Shown: positions 44,415-52,816 of the stretch, piece after piece
Layout of the letters: the number at the start of each line of letters is the position of its first letter
Numbering within the stretch: position 1 is the stretch's first letter
From: MGBC114079 sp964531385
GTDB taxonomy: Bacteria > Bacillota > Clostridia > Lachnospirales > CAG-274
Direction: 5' to 3'
NCBI GenBank assembly: GCA_964531385.1
Contig: CAZHGC010000006.1
Span: 48,160 to 112,159, forward strand
DNA: 64,000 nt
Notes under the pieces: model-generated
The model's input: the letters and a program-made list of their open reading frames with translations, nothing else
Told to the model about the DNA's origin: nothing
Database searches by the model: none
Program-made: the position numbers and the translations under genes

Positions 44415-45323
44415 TTATAATTTTTCGATAAGTTCTTGAAAATACTTCGGAAGTTCCGTTTCAAATTCCATATATTCGCAAGTTGTCGGGTGAACAAATC
44501 CTAAAAGGCGAGCATGAAGAACTTGCCCTTGTAAATTAAAAGGCTGTTTTTTCGGCCCATAAACAACATCGCCCAACAACGGGTGTCCAATATATGCCAT
44601 ATGAACTCTTATTTGATGTGTTCTTCCCGTTTCAAGTTTAAGTTCAAGAAGATTAAATTTTCCCATTCGCTTCAACACTTTATAATGAGTAACAGCGTTT
44701 TTTGAATTTTTTTCCGTAACCGCCATTTTTTTTCTGTCCGCAGGATTTCTTCCAATGGGTCTGTCAACAACACCGAAATCCTCTTTAAAATTATTGTAAA
44801 CTATAGCGTTGTAAACTCTGTTCATAGAATGTTTTGCAAGTTGCATTGCAAGGCTTCGATGTGCAAAATCCGTTTTTGCAACAACCAAAACCCCCGAAGT
44901 ATCTCTGTCAATTCTGTGAACAATTCCGGGTCGCAAAACACCATTAATTCCCGAAAGTTTCCCCTCGCAATGATATAAAAGAGCATTAACCAACGTATCG
45001 TCATAATGCCCCGCCGCTGGGTGAACAACCATATTTTGAGGTTTATTAACAACAATAAGTTCGTTGTCCTCATAAAGGATATCCAAAGGAATATTTTTTG
45101 GCAAAATATCAAGCGGTTTTGCCTCCGGAACAGAAACGTTAATAATGTCATTTTCTCTCAGCTTATAATTTTTGCTAACAGACTTTCCGTTAATCAAAAC
45201 ATTTTCTTCCGAAATAAGCTTTTGAATCATACTTCTTGAAATTTCATCAAGTTCGTTGTTCAAAAAAATGTCAATTCTTGAATTTTTATCACATTCCTCT
45301 GCAACAAAAGTAAAATAGTCCAT
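44415..45323 (-). CDS. RluD-family 23S rRNA pseudouridine synthase
   Basis: A 302-residue RluA/RluD-type pseudouridine synthase. An N-terminal S4 RNA-binding domain (about 15-75, with RIDIFLNNELDEISRS) is followed by the catalytic domain. The active-site motif is HRIDRDTSGVLVVAKT, with the catalytic Asp, near 136-151; GRTHQIRVHMAYIGHPLLGD lies near 230. In Firmicutes the gene usually follows lspA and precedes pyrR or pyrB; here it precedes the degenerate pyrB2-pyrC2 pair. The exact rRNA position modified is not determined. Confidence 0.93.
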   Translation of the reverse strand: MDYFTFVAEECDKNSRIDIFLNNELDEISRSMIQKLISEENVLINGKSVSKNYKLRENDIINVSVPEAKPLDILPKNIPLDILYEDNELIVVNKPQNMVVHPAAGHYDDTLVNALLYHCEGKLSGINGVLRPGIVHRIDRDTSGVLVVAKTDFAHRSLAMQLAKHSMNRVYNAIVYNNFKEDFGVVDRPIGRNPADRKKMAVTEKNSKNAVTHYKVLKRMGKFNLLELKLETGRTHQIRVHMAYIGHPLLGDVVYGPKKQPFNLQGQVLHARLLGFVHPTTCEYMEFETELPKYFQELIEKL

Positions 45324-45375
45324 ATAAAAACCTCATAAAAATAATTAATCAAAAAACTTACCGTTATTCAAAAAA

Positions 45376-45448
45376 TGTACTATACGGGAATTGAACCCGT
45401 GACCTTTCGGTTCGGAGCCGAACGCTCTATCCACTGAGCTAATAGTAC
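45376..45448 (-). tRNA. tRNA-Arg (anticodon CCG)
   Basis: A complete 73-base cloverleaf on the minus strand: acceptor GTACTAT/ATAGTAC, D arm GCTC/GAGC, anticodon stem TTCGG/CCGAA with loop CTCCGAA (anticodon CCG, reading CGG), and T arm ACGGG/CCCGT. The discriminator is A and CCA is not encoded. Confidence 0.95.
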
Positions 45449-45549
45449 CCAAACAAATAATTACCATTTTGCCAATATATTGCCATTTACAAAAATTCAA
45501 TACAACTTAGCAAAATCAAAAAACATCGACAAAAAACAATGCCTTTTAT

Positions 45550-45578
45550 ATTTTACAATCAAAAACAAAATATGTCAA
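45550..45578 (-). promoter_or_regulatory. Sigma-A promoter for tRNA-Arg
   Basis: TTGACA (45573-45578), 17-base spacer, TAAAAT (45550-45555). It is back to back with the leuA T-box promoter. Confidence 0.75.
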
Positions 45579-45652
45579 TAAATTTGAAATGAGTTATCAC
45601 ATTCGTTTTATAAAACCAACAAAAAATCCAATATAATTTTTTAAAATTTTCC

Positions 45653-45681
45653 TTGACAAAAAAATAAATAAATGCTATCAT
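45653..45681 (+). promoter_or_regulatory. Sigma-A promoter for leuA
   Basis: TTGACA (45653-45658), 17-base spacer, TATCAT (45676-45681), directly before the T-box leader. Confidence 0.8.
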
Positions 45682-45687
45682 AGTTTT

Positions 45688-45962
45688 AATTATTTTAAAC
45701 ACTGTGATAAGGAATAGTAAATTTTTGAAGATTTTAAGAGAGTTGTTGGTTGGTGAAAAACAACAGTCGGATAAAGTCGAACTCGCCTTTGAGTGGCACG
45801 CTGAAAATTTTAGTAGGCAGTGACGGAAAGTCAACCGTTATATTGACAAGGCATCGGTTTTGTTTCCTGTGCCTGATAAAGTGCATTCGTTTTCGAATGA
45901 ATTAGAGTGGTACCACGTGAGCTTTGCCTTTCGTCTCTTTCTGAGATGAAAGGCTTTTTTGT
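45688..45962 (+). ncRNA. T-box riboswitch, leucine specific
   Basis: The stem I hallmarks AGAGAGTTG and GGTTGGTG are present, followed by a specifier loop reading GAACTC, whose CTC codon (45782-45784) pairs with tRNA-Leu. The T-box sequence AGAGTGGTACCACG (45904-45917) has TGGT, complementary to the ACCA end expected for tRNA-Leu. A terminator, GCCTTTCGTCTC with GAGATGAAAGGC and a run of six T, closes it at 45925-45962. Uncharged tRNA-Leu should stabilise the antiterminator and turn on leuA. Confidence 0.95.
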
Positions 45963-45993
45963 TTAAAACCATAAAAATTGGAGGAATAAAATT

Positions 45994-47649
45994 ATGATGA
46001 ATTTCAAAAAATACACACCATATCCAACAATGGATATGCCAAACAGAAAATGGCCGTCAAATTCAATAAAAAAAGCACCTGTGTGGTGCAGCGTTGACCT
46101 TCGTGACGGAAATCAAGCATTGGAAAAACCAATGAACTTAGACCAAAAAATCAAATTTTTCAAATTTCTTGTTGAAAGAGGATTTAAAGAAATCGAAGTT
46201 GGGTTTCCTGCCGCAAGCGACACAGAATATATTTTCACAAGAACATTAATCGAAGAAAACCTCATTCCCGATGATGTAACAATCCAAGTTTTAACACAAA
46301 GTCGTGAACATATAATAAAGAAAACATTTGAAGCGTTAAAAGGTGTTAATAAAGCCATAGTTCATCTCTATAACTCAACATCAACACTTCAGCGTGACGT
46401 TGTTTTCAATAAAGATAAAAAAGAAATAACAGAACTTGCCGTTTTTGGTGCAAAAATGATTGATAACCTTGCAAATGAATATGGAAAAGAACATTTCTGC
46501 TTTGAATATTCTCCCGAAAGTTTTACAGGAACTGAAATGGATTATGCCGCAGAAATTTGCAACGCCGTTTTGGACGTCTGGAAGCCAACATCTGACAAAA
46601 AAGTTATAATAAATCTTCCGTCAACCGTTGAAATGGCAACACCTAATGTATATGCCGACCAAATCGAGTATATGTGCGAAAATTTAAAATATCGCGAAAA
46701 TGTCCTTGTAAGTCTCCATGCTCATAACGATCGTGGAACAGCAGTTGCATCAACAGAACTTGGAATGCTTGCCGGTGCCGACAGAGTCGAAGGAACTCTT
46801 TTCGGAAATGGTGAAAGAACAGGAAATGCCGACATTTTAAACGTAGCACTCAACTTGTTCTCACAAGGAATAGACCCTGAGCTTGATTTTTCAAATATAA
46901 ATGACTCAATCGAAATATATGAAGCCTCAACCGGCATTTCGGTTCACCCAAGACACCCATACGCAGGCGATTTAGTATACACAGCTTTCTCCGGCTCCCA
47001 TCAGGACGCAATAAAAAAAGGTATGGCAAAAATGAGCGAACACCCTGAACGTTGGGAAGTTCCATATCTTCCAATCGACCCGTTAGACGTTGGAAGAAGC
47101 TATGACCCAATTATAAGAATAAACAGCCAATCGGGAAAAGGCGGAATTGCCTATATTTTGGAACATAACTACGGTTTAATCGTTCCAAAAAGTATGCAAC
47201 AAGAATTCAGCCTTTTGGTAACAAAAGTTTCCGACAACGAAAACAGAGAGCTTGCTCCCGAAGAAATCCACGACTTGTTCATAAAAACTTATAAAGACAT
47301 TAAAGAACCAATCGAAATTATATATTACAACGAAAAAATAGACGGCAAAAATGTTGAAGTAACCGCAGATGTTGTTATAAACGGAACTTCAAAACAAATT
47401 GTCGAAAGCGGAAATGGAATTCTCGATGCTTTCTGCCGAGCACTTCAGCAAGAAATCGGAATAAAATTCGATGTTGTAAACTACAGCGAACATTCCCTTT
47501 CATATGGCAATAAATCACGTGCAATAACATACATTCAAATCTACGATAAAGACCAAAACTCATATTTTGGTGCCGGAACAAGCAGTAATATAAGTAAATC
47601 TTCATTAAGAGCCGTTGTCAGTGCCGTAAATAAAATTTTGGCAAAATAA
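45994..47649 (+). CDS. leuA: 2-isopropylmalate synthase, long (type 2) form
   Basis: A 551-residue IPMS of the type 2 group (like those of yeast and actinobacteria). The catalytic TIM barrel contains VWCSVDLRDGNQAL near 31-44, with metal-binding Asp, and SLHAHNDRGTAVASTELG near 238-255, with the metal-binding HxH. A C-terminal regulatory domain (about 430-551) would bind leucine. The enzyme joins acetyl-CoA to 2-oxoisovalerate, the first committed step to leucine. Control is by the upstream Leu T-box. No leuB, leuC or leuD follows. GGAGGA lies eight bases before the first of two ATGs; either may be used. Confidence 0.95.
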   Translation: MMNFKKYTPYPTMDMPNRKWPSNSIKKAPVWCSVDLRDGNQALEKPMNLDQKIKFFKFLVERGFKEIEVGFPAASDTEYIFTRTLIEENLIPDDVTIQVLTQSREHIIKKTFEALKGVNKAIVHLYNSTSTLQRDVVFNKDKKEITELAVFGAKMIDNLANEYGKEHFCFEYSPESFTGTEMDYAAEICNAVLDVWKPTSDKKVIINLPSTVEMATPNVYADQIEYMCENLKYRENVLVSLHAHNDRGTAVASTELGMLAGADRVEGTLFGNGERTGNADILNVALNLFSQGIDPELDFSNINDSIEIYEASTGISVHPRHPYAGDLVYTAFSGSHQDAIKKGMAKMSEHPERWEVPYLPIDPLDVGRSYDPIIRINSQSGKGGIAYILEHNYGLIVPKSMQQEFSLLVTKVSDNENRELAPEEIHDLFIKTYKDIKEPIEIIYYNEKIDGKNVEVTADVVINGTSKQIVESGNGILDAFCRALQQEIGIKFDVVNYSEHSLSYGNKSRAITYIQIYDKDQNSYFGAGTSSNISKSSLRAVVSAVNKILAK

Positions 47650-47845
47650 GCTGTTTAAAAATTTTAACCATATTTAAATTTTTTCTTTAAATATAATTTA
47701 AAATATGGTAATATAATAATATAGCATTCAAATTTATAAAAATAAGTTTGAATTTAAAATTAAAAAATATAAATTTGATTTTATGTCTGTCAAATTTATC
47801 ACACCTTAAACAGACAAATTTCTATAATTACAAGGAGGTTTTATT

Positions 47846-48031
47846 ATGGCATACGCAAGAGCAAAAAAACATTATCGTGCAGTTCAAAAACAGCTTGAAA
47901 TGTCACCTAAAAAAGGAATTTTCATTCCAAAAAAGAAAAAGAATTTATTCATTTGCATAAGTGTTGCCGTTGTTTTGGTCGCATTTATAAAAGGCCTCTT
48001 ATGTGGCTACATCTTAGGTAGAAACGATTAA
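47846..48031 (+). CDS. Small membrane protein of unknown function (61 aa)
   Basis: I do not recognise the family. The frame starts eight bases after a perfect AAGGAGG. The first 33 residues are strongly basic (KKHYR, KKGIFIPKKKKN), and residues 34-57 form one hydrophobic helix, so it is likely a single-pass membrane protein with a positive cytoplasmic tail. A stem TGTCTGT/ACAGACA lies just upstream of its ribosome-binding site, and a strong terminator follows seven bases after the stop. The 47650-47845 leader is otherwise AT-rich without a clear promoter. Confidence 0.75.
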   Translation: MAYARAKKHYRAVQKQLEMSPKKGIFIPKKKKNLFICISVAVVLVAFIKGLLCGYILGRND

Positions 48032-48038
48032 TTTTTTC

Positions 48039-48077
48039 ATATTGCCGAAGATTAATTCCTTTAATTTTCGGCAATAT
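48039..48077 (+). terminator. Intrinsic terminator after the small membrane protein
   Basis: ATATTGCCGAA pairs perfectly with TTCGGCAATAT around an AT loop; CTTAATT follows. Confidence 0.8.
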
Positions 48078-48093
48078 CTTAATTACAACCATA

Positions 48094-48200
48094 TGAGCCA
48101 ACTCCTAACGTTTCTGTTTTTAGGTCAGCTCAAATTGCATAATCAAAAAATAGCAAATCTTGCCATTCAACAATAAAACACTTGATTTGCGTTTTTATTG
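48094..48200 (+). other. Structured leader before ychF with overlapping stems
   Basis: One hairpin (TGAGC and CCTAA with TTAGG and GCTCA, 48094-48132) is followed by two stems that cannot coexist: GCAAATC/GATTTGC (48153-48190) and CAATAAAA/TTTTATTG (48171-48200). The second ends in no clear T run. The region could be a regulatory leader or a decayed repeat. Confidence 0.35.
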
Positions 48201-48267
48201 TGCTAAATTTTTCTAAAATTGATATAAAATATAAATTAAGATATAAACTGAAAGGAAACAAAAGATT

Positions 48268-49365
48268 ATGAAATTAGGAATTGTCGGATTACCAAATGTC
48301 GGAAAAAGCACCCTCTTCAATTCTTTAACTCAGGGCGGTGCCGAATCGGCAAATTATCCTTTCTGCACAATCGACCCAAATGTCGGAATTGTTCCTGTTC
48401 CCGATGAAAGGCTTGATGTTCTCGCAAAAATGTACAACACAGAAAAAGTAACTCCCGCAGTTATCGAATTTGTAGATATCGCAGGTCTTGTAAAAGGTGC
48501 AAGCAAAGGCGAAGGCTTAGGAAATAAATTCCTCTCCCACATTCGTGAAGTTGATGCAATAGTTCACGTTGTCCGTTGTTTTGAAAACACAAATATTGTC
48601 CACGTCGACTCAAACATCGACCCACTCAGAGATATCGAAACAATAACAACAGAATTAATTTTCTCAGATCTCGATGTTTTGGAAAGAAGAATTTCAAAAA
48701 CAGAAAAAGCAGCAAAAGCCGATAAATCATTAAAAAAAGAGCTTGACATTTTAATCAAAATTAAAGATGTTCTCGAAAGCGGAAAAAGTGCCGGTTCAAT
48801 CGAATTCAATGACCCCGATGAAATTGCATTTGTCGAAAGCCTAACCCTTCTAACCTATAAACCTGTTATATATGCGGCAAATGTTTCCGAAGAAGACCTT
48901 GCCGATGACGGTGCAAACAATCCATATGTTCAAAAAGTCAGAGAATTTGCAAAAGAAGAAGGTTCAGAAATTTTCGTTGTTTGTGCAAAAATCGAAGAAG
49001 AAATTGCAGAACTTGATGCAGAAGAAAAGAAAATGTTTTTAAATGACTTGGGAACCGACCAAAGCGGTCTCGACCGCCTCATAACAGCCGGCTACAAGCT
49101 TCTCGGTCTAATAAGCTATTTAACAGCCGGTGTAAAAGAAGTTCGTGCATGGACAATAACAAACGGAACAAAAGCCCCCGGTGCAGCCGGCAAAATCCAT
49201 AGCGACTTTGAAAGAGGTTTCATTCGTGCCGAAGTTGTTACATACGATGACTTAACCCGTCTCGGAAGTTACAATGCCGCAAAAGAACAAGGTCTTGTTC
49301 GAAGCGAAGGTAAAGAATATATCGTTAAAGACGGTGACGTTATCCTCTTCAGATTTAACGTTTAA
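48268..49365 (+). CDS. ychF: Redox-regulated ATPase YchF (Obg family)
   Basis: A 365-residue OLA1/YchF protein. The G domain opens with GLPNVGKSTLFNSLTQ at 6-21, the switch region with NYPFCTIDPN and the G3 motif with FVDIAGLVKGAS. A coiled-coil insertion follows near 130-200 and a C-terminal TGS domain near 285-365. Although built like a GTPase, family members prefer ATP because the NKxD motif is changed; here NVSEEDL replaces it. The protein associates with ribosomes and is linked to stress responses. It is monocistronic with a strong terminator. Confidence 0.97.
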   Translation: MKLGIVGLPNVGKSTLFNSLTQGGAESANYPFCTIDPNVGIVPVPDERLDVLAKMYNTEKVTPAVIEFVDIAGLVKGASKGEGLGNKFLSHIREVDAIVHVVRCFENTNIVHVDSNIDPLRDIETITTELIFSDLDVLERRISKTEKAAKADKSLKKELDILIKIKDVLESGKSAGSIEFNDPDEIAFVESLTLLTYKPVIYAANVSEEDLADDGANNPYVQKVREFAKEEGSEIFVVCAKIEEEIAELDAEEKKMFLNDLGTDQSGLDRLITAGYKLLGLISYLTAGVKEVRAWTITNGTKAPGAAGKIHSDFERGFIRAEVVTYDDLTRLGSYNAAKEQGLVRSEGKEYIVKDGDVILFRFNV

Positions 49366-49393
49366 ACAAACTTTTTAAAATTTTAATATCAAA

Positions 49394-49443
49394 AAAGACG
49401 CTTTCGTTTAGGAAAATTCAACCCAAACAAAAGCGTCTTTCTT
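49394..49443 (+). terminator. Intrinsic terminator after ychF
   Basis: AAAGACGCTTTCGTTT pairs with AAACAAAAGCGTCTTT (one mismatch). It is near-symmetric and may also stop minus-strand readthrough from the MmcQ gene. Confidence 0.85.
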
Positions 49444-49475
49444 AATAAATTAAAAACTCATAAATATTCCAAAAA

Positions 49476-49814
49476 TTATTTTTTCCCAACAATTTTTGTC
49501 AAACAATAACTTTCTTCAATCATTTCAAAAAGCACGTTTTCCGAAATATTTCCGTCTAAAATAACCGAATTCCAATACCGTTTGTTCAAATGATATGCCG
49601 GTATAACAGATTTAAAAATTTGTCTGAAAAAATCAATCTTATCTTCTCTGCATTTCAAATTTATCCAAACAAAATCGTCTTTTTCAAAAATCCACGCAAA
49701 AACTTTTTTGTTTTCAAAATGTCGAATAACCGCCCAATTTTTGTCACGAAACGGATAATCCAAATACACATTTTCAAAATTTAAACAATGCTCAATTAAT
49801 TTTTGTTTTTCCAT
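49476..49814 (-). CDS. MmcQ/YjbR family protein
   Basis: A 112-residue protein of the MmcQ/YjbR family (double-wing, CyaY-like fold). Typical features are the N-terminal LDYPFRDKNWAVIRH stretch, KVFAWIFEKDDFVWINLKC and the C-terminal YHLNKRYWNSVILDG motif. These proteins are described as possible DNA binders, but no precise function is known. ATG at 49814, four bases after GGAGGA, is preferred to TTG at 49826. It lies downstream of topB on the same strand. Confidence 0.88.
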   Translation of the reverse strand: MEKQKLIEHCLNFENVYLDYPFRDKNWAVIRHFENKKVFAWIFEKDDFVWINLKCREDKIDFFRQIFKSVIPAYHLNKRYWNSVILDGNISENVLFEMIEESYCLTKIVGKK

Positions 49815-49867
49815 AACTTCCTCCAAAAAAACAAATCGAATCAGCCGTTTCCAAAATGCTCCAAAAA

Positions 49868-52030
49868 TTAAAATTTAAGTTGACTTAAAATATCTTTCAT
49901 AGGATTATTAATTTCCGTATCTTGATTTATTTTTTTCAAATATTTTTGAACATCACGTTTGTTCATTTTGTTATTTTCCGCCTTTTTTCGTTCTTGAAAA
50001 ACAGCATAACGTTCTTTATATCCGCAAGAGCAAACAAACTTCTTGCCCTCTCCTTCGCCAACAAGTTCAAGCTTTTTGTGACATTCCGGACACCTTGCAT
50101 TTGTAACAATTGAAAGCGATTTTTTAAATCCACATTCTCTATCCTGGCAAACAAGCAATTTTCCCTTTTTCCCTTTAACTTCAAGCATAAGTTTTCCGCA
50201 TTGAGGGCATTTTGTCGAAGACAAATTGTCATGTTTAAAAACAGCCTCGCTGTCTTTAATTTCTTTAATAACACATTTTGTATATTCTTTTATTTCCTGC
50301 ATAAACAGCTTTCTGTCAAGATTTCCTTTTGCAATTTTGCCAAGTTTAAGCTCCCAAACCGCTGTCATTTCCGGAGATTTAAGTTCTTTCGGAACAAGCT
50401 TCAAAAGCTGTTTTCCCTTAGATGTAATAAAAATATCGTTTCCTCGCTTTTCAATCAAAAATGAATTAAAAAGCTTTTCAATAATGTCAGCCCTTGTTGC
50501 AACTGTTCCAAGTCCGCCTGTTTCGCCAAGCGTCTTGCTCAAAACCTTATCGCCGTTTTCCATATATTTTGCAGGATTCTCCATAGCAGAAAGAAGAGTT
50601 GCCTCGTTAAACCTTGCAGGCGGATTTGTGCTTCCCGAAGTGATATTAACTCTTTGTGCAAAAATCTCCTGACCCACAGAAAAATCAGGCAAATTTTGAA
50701 GCTTAACATCATCGCTTTCTTCTTCAAAATCGTAAATTTCTTTATATCCTTTTTTCAAAATCTTTTTTCCTTTTGCAAAAAAAGTTTCGCCAGAAATCTC
50801 ACATTTAACGCTAACTTGCTCAAATTCACAAGGTGGATAAAGAACGCATAAAAATCTTTTAACAACCATATCGTAAATTTTCTTTTCTTTGTCGGTAAAT
50901 TCATCATAATAAACAGGTTGTTCCGTTGGAATAATTGCGTGGTGGTCCGAAACCTTTTTATTATCAACAAAATTAGAATTCCCTTTAATCTTTGATTTAA
51001 GCAAAACGTTTTTAAATTTAAAATATTCTTTTGGCAAAACCGAAAGTCTCTCGGAAATTGTTTCAACAATATCATCGGTTAAATATCTTGAATCTGTACG
51101 AGGATATGTCAAAACTTTGTGCCTCTCATAAAGTGTTTGCATAATCGATAAAGTCTCTTTTGCCGAAAACCCAAAGCGTTTGTTTGCGTCTCTTTGAAGC
51201 TCTGTCAAATCATACAAAAGAGGAGGAAAAGATTTTTTAAAACTTTTTTCAACAGAAGTAATTTTCCCCTTTTTATTTCTAACACTTTCAACGGCAAAAT
51301 CTCTCGTTGCCCTGTCAAACGACCTAATATCTCCGCTTTTCTTTTCTTTCCAAGTAAATTTAACATTTTCAAAAGAAATTTCAAAACCAAAAAATTGCTT
51401 TGGTTGAAAATTTCTAATATCGTCCTCACGTTTTGAAATTATCGCAAGCGTTGGAGTTTGAACTCTTCCACAGGAAAGTTGTGCATTAAATTTTGAAGTC
51501 AAAGCCCTCGTTGCATTAATTCCAACAAGCCAATCCGCTTCAGCCCTTGAAACAGCCGAAAAATACAAATTATCATAGTCTTTTCCGTTTTTAAGCTTCG
51601 AAAAACCCTCTCTAATCGCTTTGTCTGTAACAGAAGAAATCCAAAGCCTTTTAAGCGGTTTTTTGTTTCCGGCTTTCAATAAACACCACCTTGCAACAAG
51701 TTCGCCTTCTCTCCCCGCATCTGTCGCAATAACAATTTCCGAAACATCGTTTCTGTGAATAAGCCCTTTAACAATGCCAAATTGTTTGGAAGTTTGTTTA
51801 ATAACAACAAGTTCGGTCTTTTTTGGCATAATCGGCAAATCAGCCAAATTCCAACTTTTATATTTATCATCATATTTCTCGGGGTCGGCAAGAGTAACGA
51901 GATGCCCCATAGCCCACGTAACAATATATTTCCCGCCCTCAAGAAAACCGTTTCCACCGTTTTTGCATTTCAAAACATTCGCAATATCTCGCCCAACCGA
52001 CGGTTTTTCCGCAATAACAAGAGTTTTCAT
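49868..52030 (-). CDS. topB: DNA topoisomerase III
   Basis: A 720-residue type IA topoisomerase. The Toprim domain has the catalytic Glu in VIAEKPSVGRDIA and the metal Asp in IATDAGREGELVAR; the active-site Tyr lies in VLTYPRTDSRYL near 310. Two zinc-ribbon modules lie at the C-terminus (CPQCGKLM with CQDREC, and CPECHK with CSC). It relaxes and decatenates DNA during replication and recombination. Its ATG overlaps the trpA stop by four bases, so it appears to be translated as the last gene of the trp transcript, an unusual position. Confidence 0.95.
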   Translation of the reverse strand: MKTLVIAEKPSVGRDIANVLKCKNGGNGFLEGGKYIVTWAMGHLVTLADPEKYDDKYKSWNLADLPIMPKKTELVVIKQTSKQFGIVKGLIHRNDVSEIVIATDAGREGELVARWCLLKAGNKKPLKRLWISSVTDKAIREGFSKLKNGKDYDNLYFSAVSRAEADWLVGINATRALTSKFNAQLSCGRVQTPTLAIISKREDDIRNFQPKQFFGFEISFENVKFTWKEKKSGDIRSFDRATRDFAVESVRNKKGKITSVEKSFKKSFPPLLYDLTELQRDANKRFGFSAKETLSIMQTLYERHKVLTYPRTDSRYLTDDIVETISERLSVLPKEYFKFKNVLLKSKIKGNSNFVDNKKVSDHHAIIPTEQPVYYDEFTDKEKKIYDMVVKRFLCVLYPPCEFEQVSVKCEISGETFFAKGKKILKKGYKEIYDFEEESDDVKLQNLPDFSVGQEIFAQRVNITSGSTNPPARFNEATLLSAMENPAKYMENGDKVLSKTLGETGGLGTVATRADIIEKLFNSFLIEKRGNDIFITSKGKQLLKLVPKELKSPEMTAVWELKLGKIAKGNLDRKLFMQEIKEYTKCVIKEIKDSEAVFKHDNLSSTKCPQCGKLMLEVKGKKGKLLVCQDRECGFKKSLSIVTNARCPECHKKLELVGEGEGKKFVCSCGYKERYAVFQERKKAENNKMNKRDVQKYLKKINQDTEINNPMKDILSQLKF

Positions 52031-52800
52031 CTTTTAAGCCCCGCAATAAATGCTTTAACCTTTTCCAAATCCATATTGCTTTCATAAATTTTCCTAACAA
52101 TAGCAGAACCAACAATAACTCCGTCAGAATCTTTTTCAAAAAGCTGAACATCTTCTCGTTGAGAAATTCCAAAACCAACACAAACCGGTGTATCAGTAAC
52201 TTCTTTAATTTTGTTAATAAAAGAAAAAATACGTTTATCAAAAGTTTTTCTTTCACCGGTAACACCAAGAGAAGAAACGCAATAAATAAAGCCTTGTGCT
52301 CTTTTTGCAATCATAGGCATACGGTCGCCGGAAGTAATTGCAATAAGCGGAATAAGATATAAATCTGTATCTTTAAGCAATCCCTCAATTTCGTCAAGTT
52401 CTTCATATGGAAGCTCAGGAATAATAATTCCGTCAATCCCCGACTCAATACATTTTTGAATAAATTTTTCTCTTCCATAACCAAAAACTGTACTGTAATA
52501 AACCATAGCAACCAAAGCAACATCTGATTTTTTTCTTATATTTTTAACAGTTTCAAAAAATTTATCAATTTTAAAACCCGCTTGAATTGCTCTCAAAGAA
52601 GCCTCCTGAATAACAGGTCCGTCCGCAAGAGGGTCCGAAAAAGGTATGCCAAGCTCAATAACGTGACAACCTGCCTCTTCAAGTGCATAAATAATTTTTT
52701 CTGTATCTTCAAGAGAAGGGTCGCCCCCACAAACATAAGGAATAAAGGCTTTTTCTCCGTTCTCTTTCATCATTTTAAACTTTTGGTCAATTCTGTTCAT
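52027..52800 (-). CDS. trpA: Tryptophan synthase alpha chain
   Basis: A 257-residue TIM-barrel enzyme that cleaves indole-3-glycerol phosphate to indole. The catalytic Glu is in CHVIELGIPFSDPLADGP near 44-61 and the catalytic Asp in FIPYVCGGDPSLEDT near 19-33; the phosphate-binding glycines follow in VGFGISQRE. The ATG at 52800, nine bases after GGGGGAG, gives the family N-terminus; the open frame's upstream ATG is ignored. It follows trpB by 16 bases and overlaps topB. Confidence 0.96.
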   Translation of the reverse strand: MNRIDQKFKMMKENGEKAFIPYVCGGDPSLEDTEKIIYALEEAGCHVIELGIPFSDPLADGPVIQEASLRAIQAGFKIDKFFETVKNIRKKSDVALVAMVYYSTVFGYGREKFIQKCIESGIDGIIIPELPYEELDEIEGLLKDTDLYLIPLIAITSGDRMPMIAKRAQGFIYCVSSLGVTGERKTFDKRIFSFINKIKEVTDTPVCVGFGISQREDVQLFEKDSDGVIVGSAIVRKIYESNMDLEKVKAFIAGLKR

Positions 52801-52816
52801 AATAAATAACTCCCCC

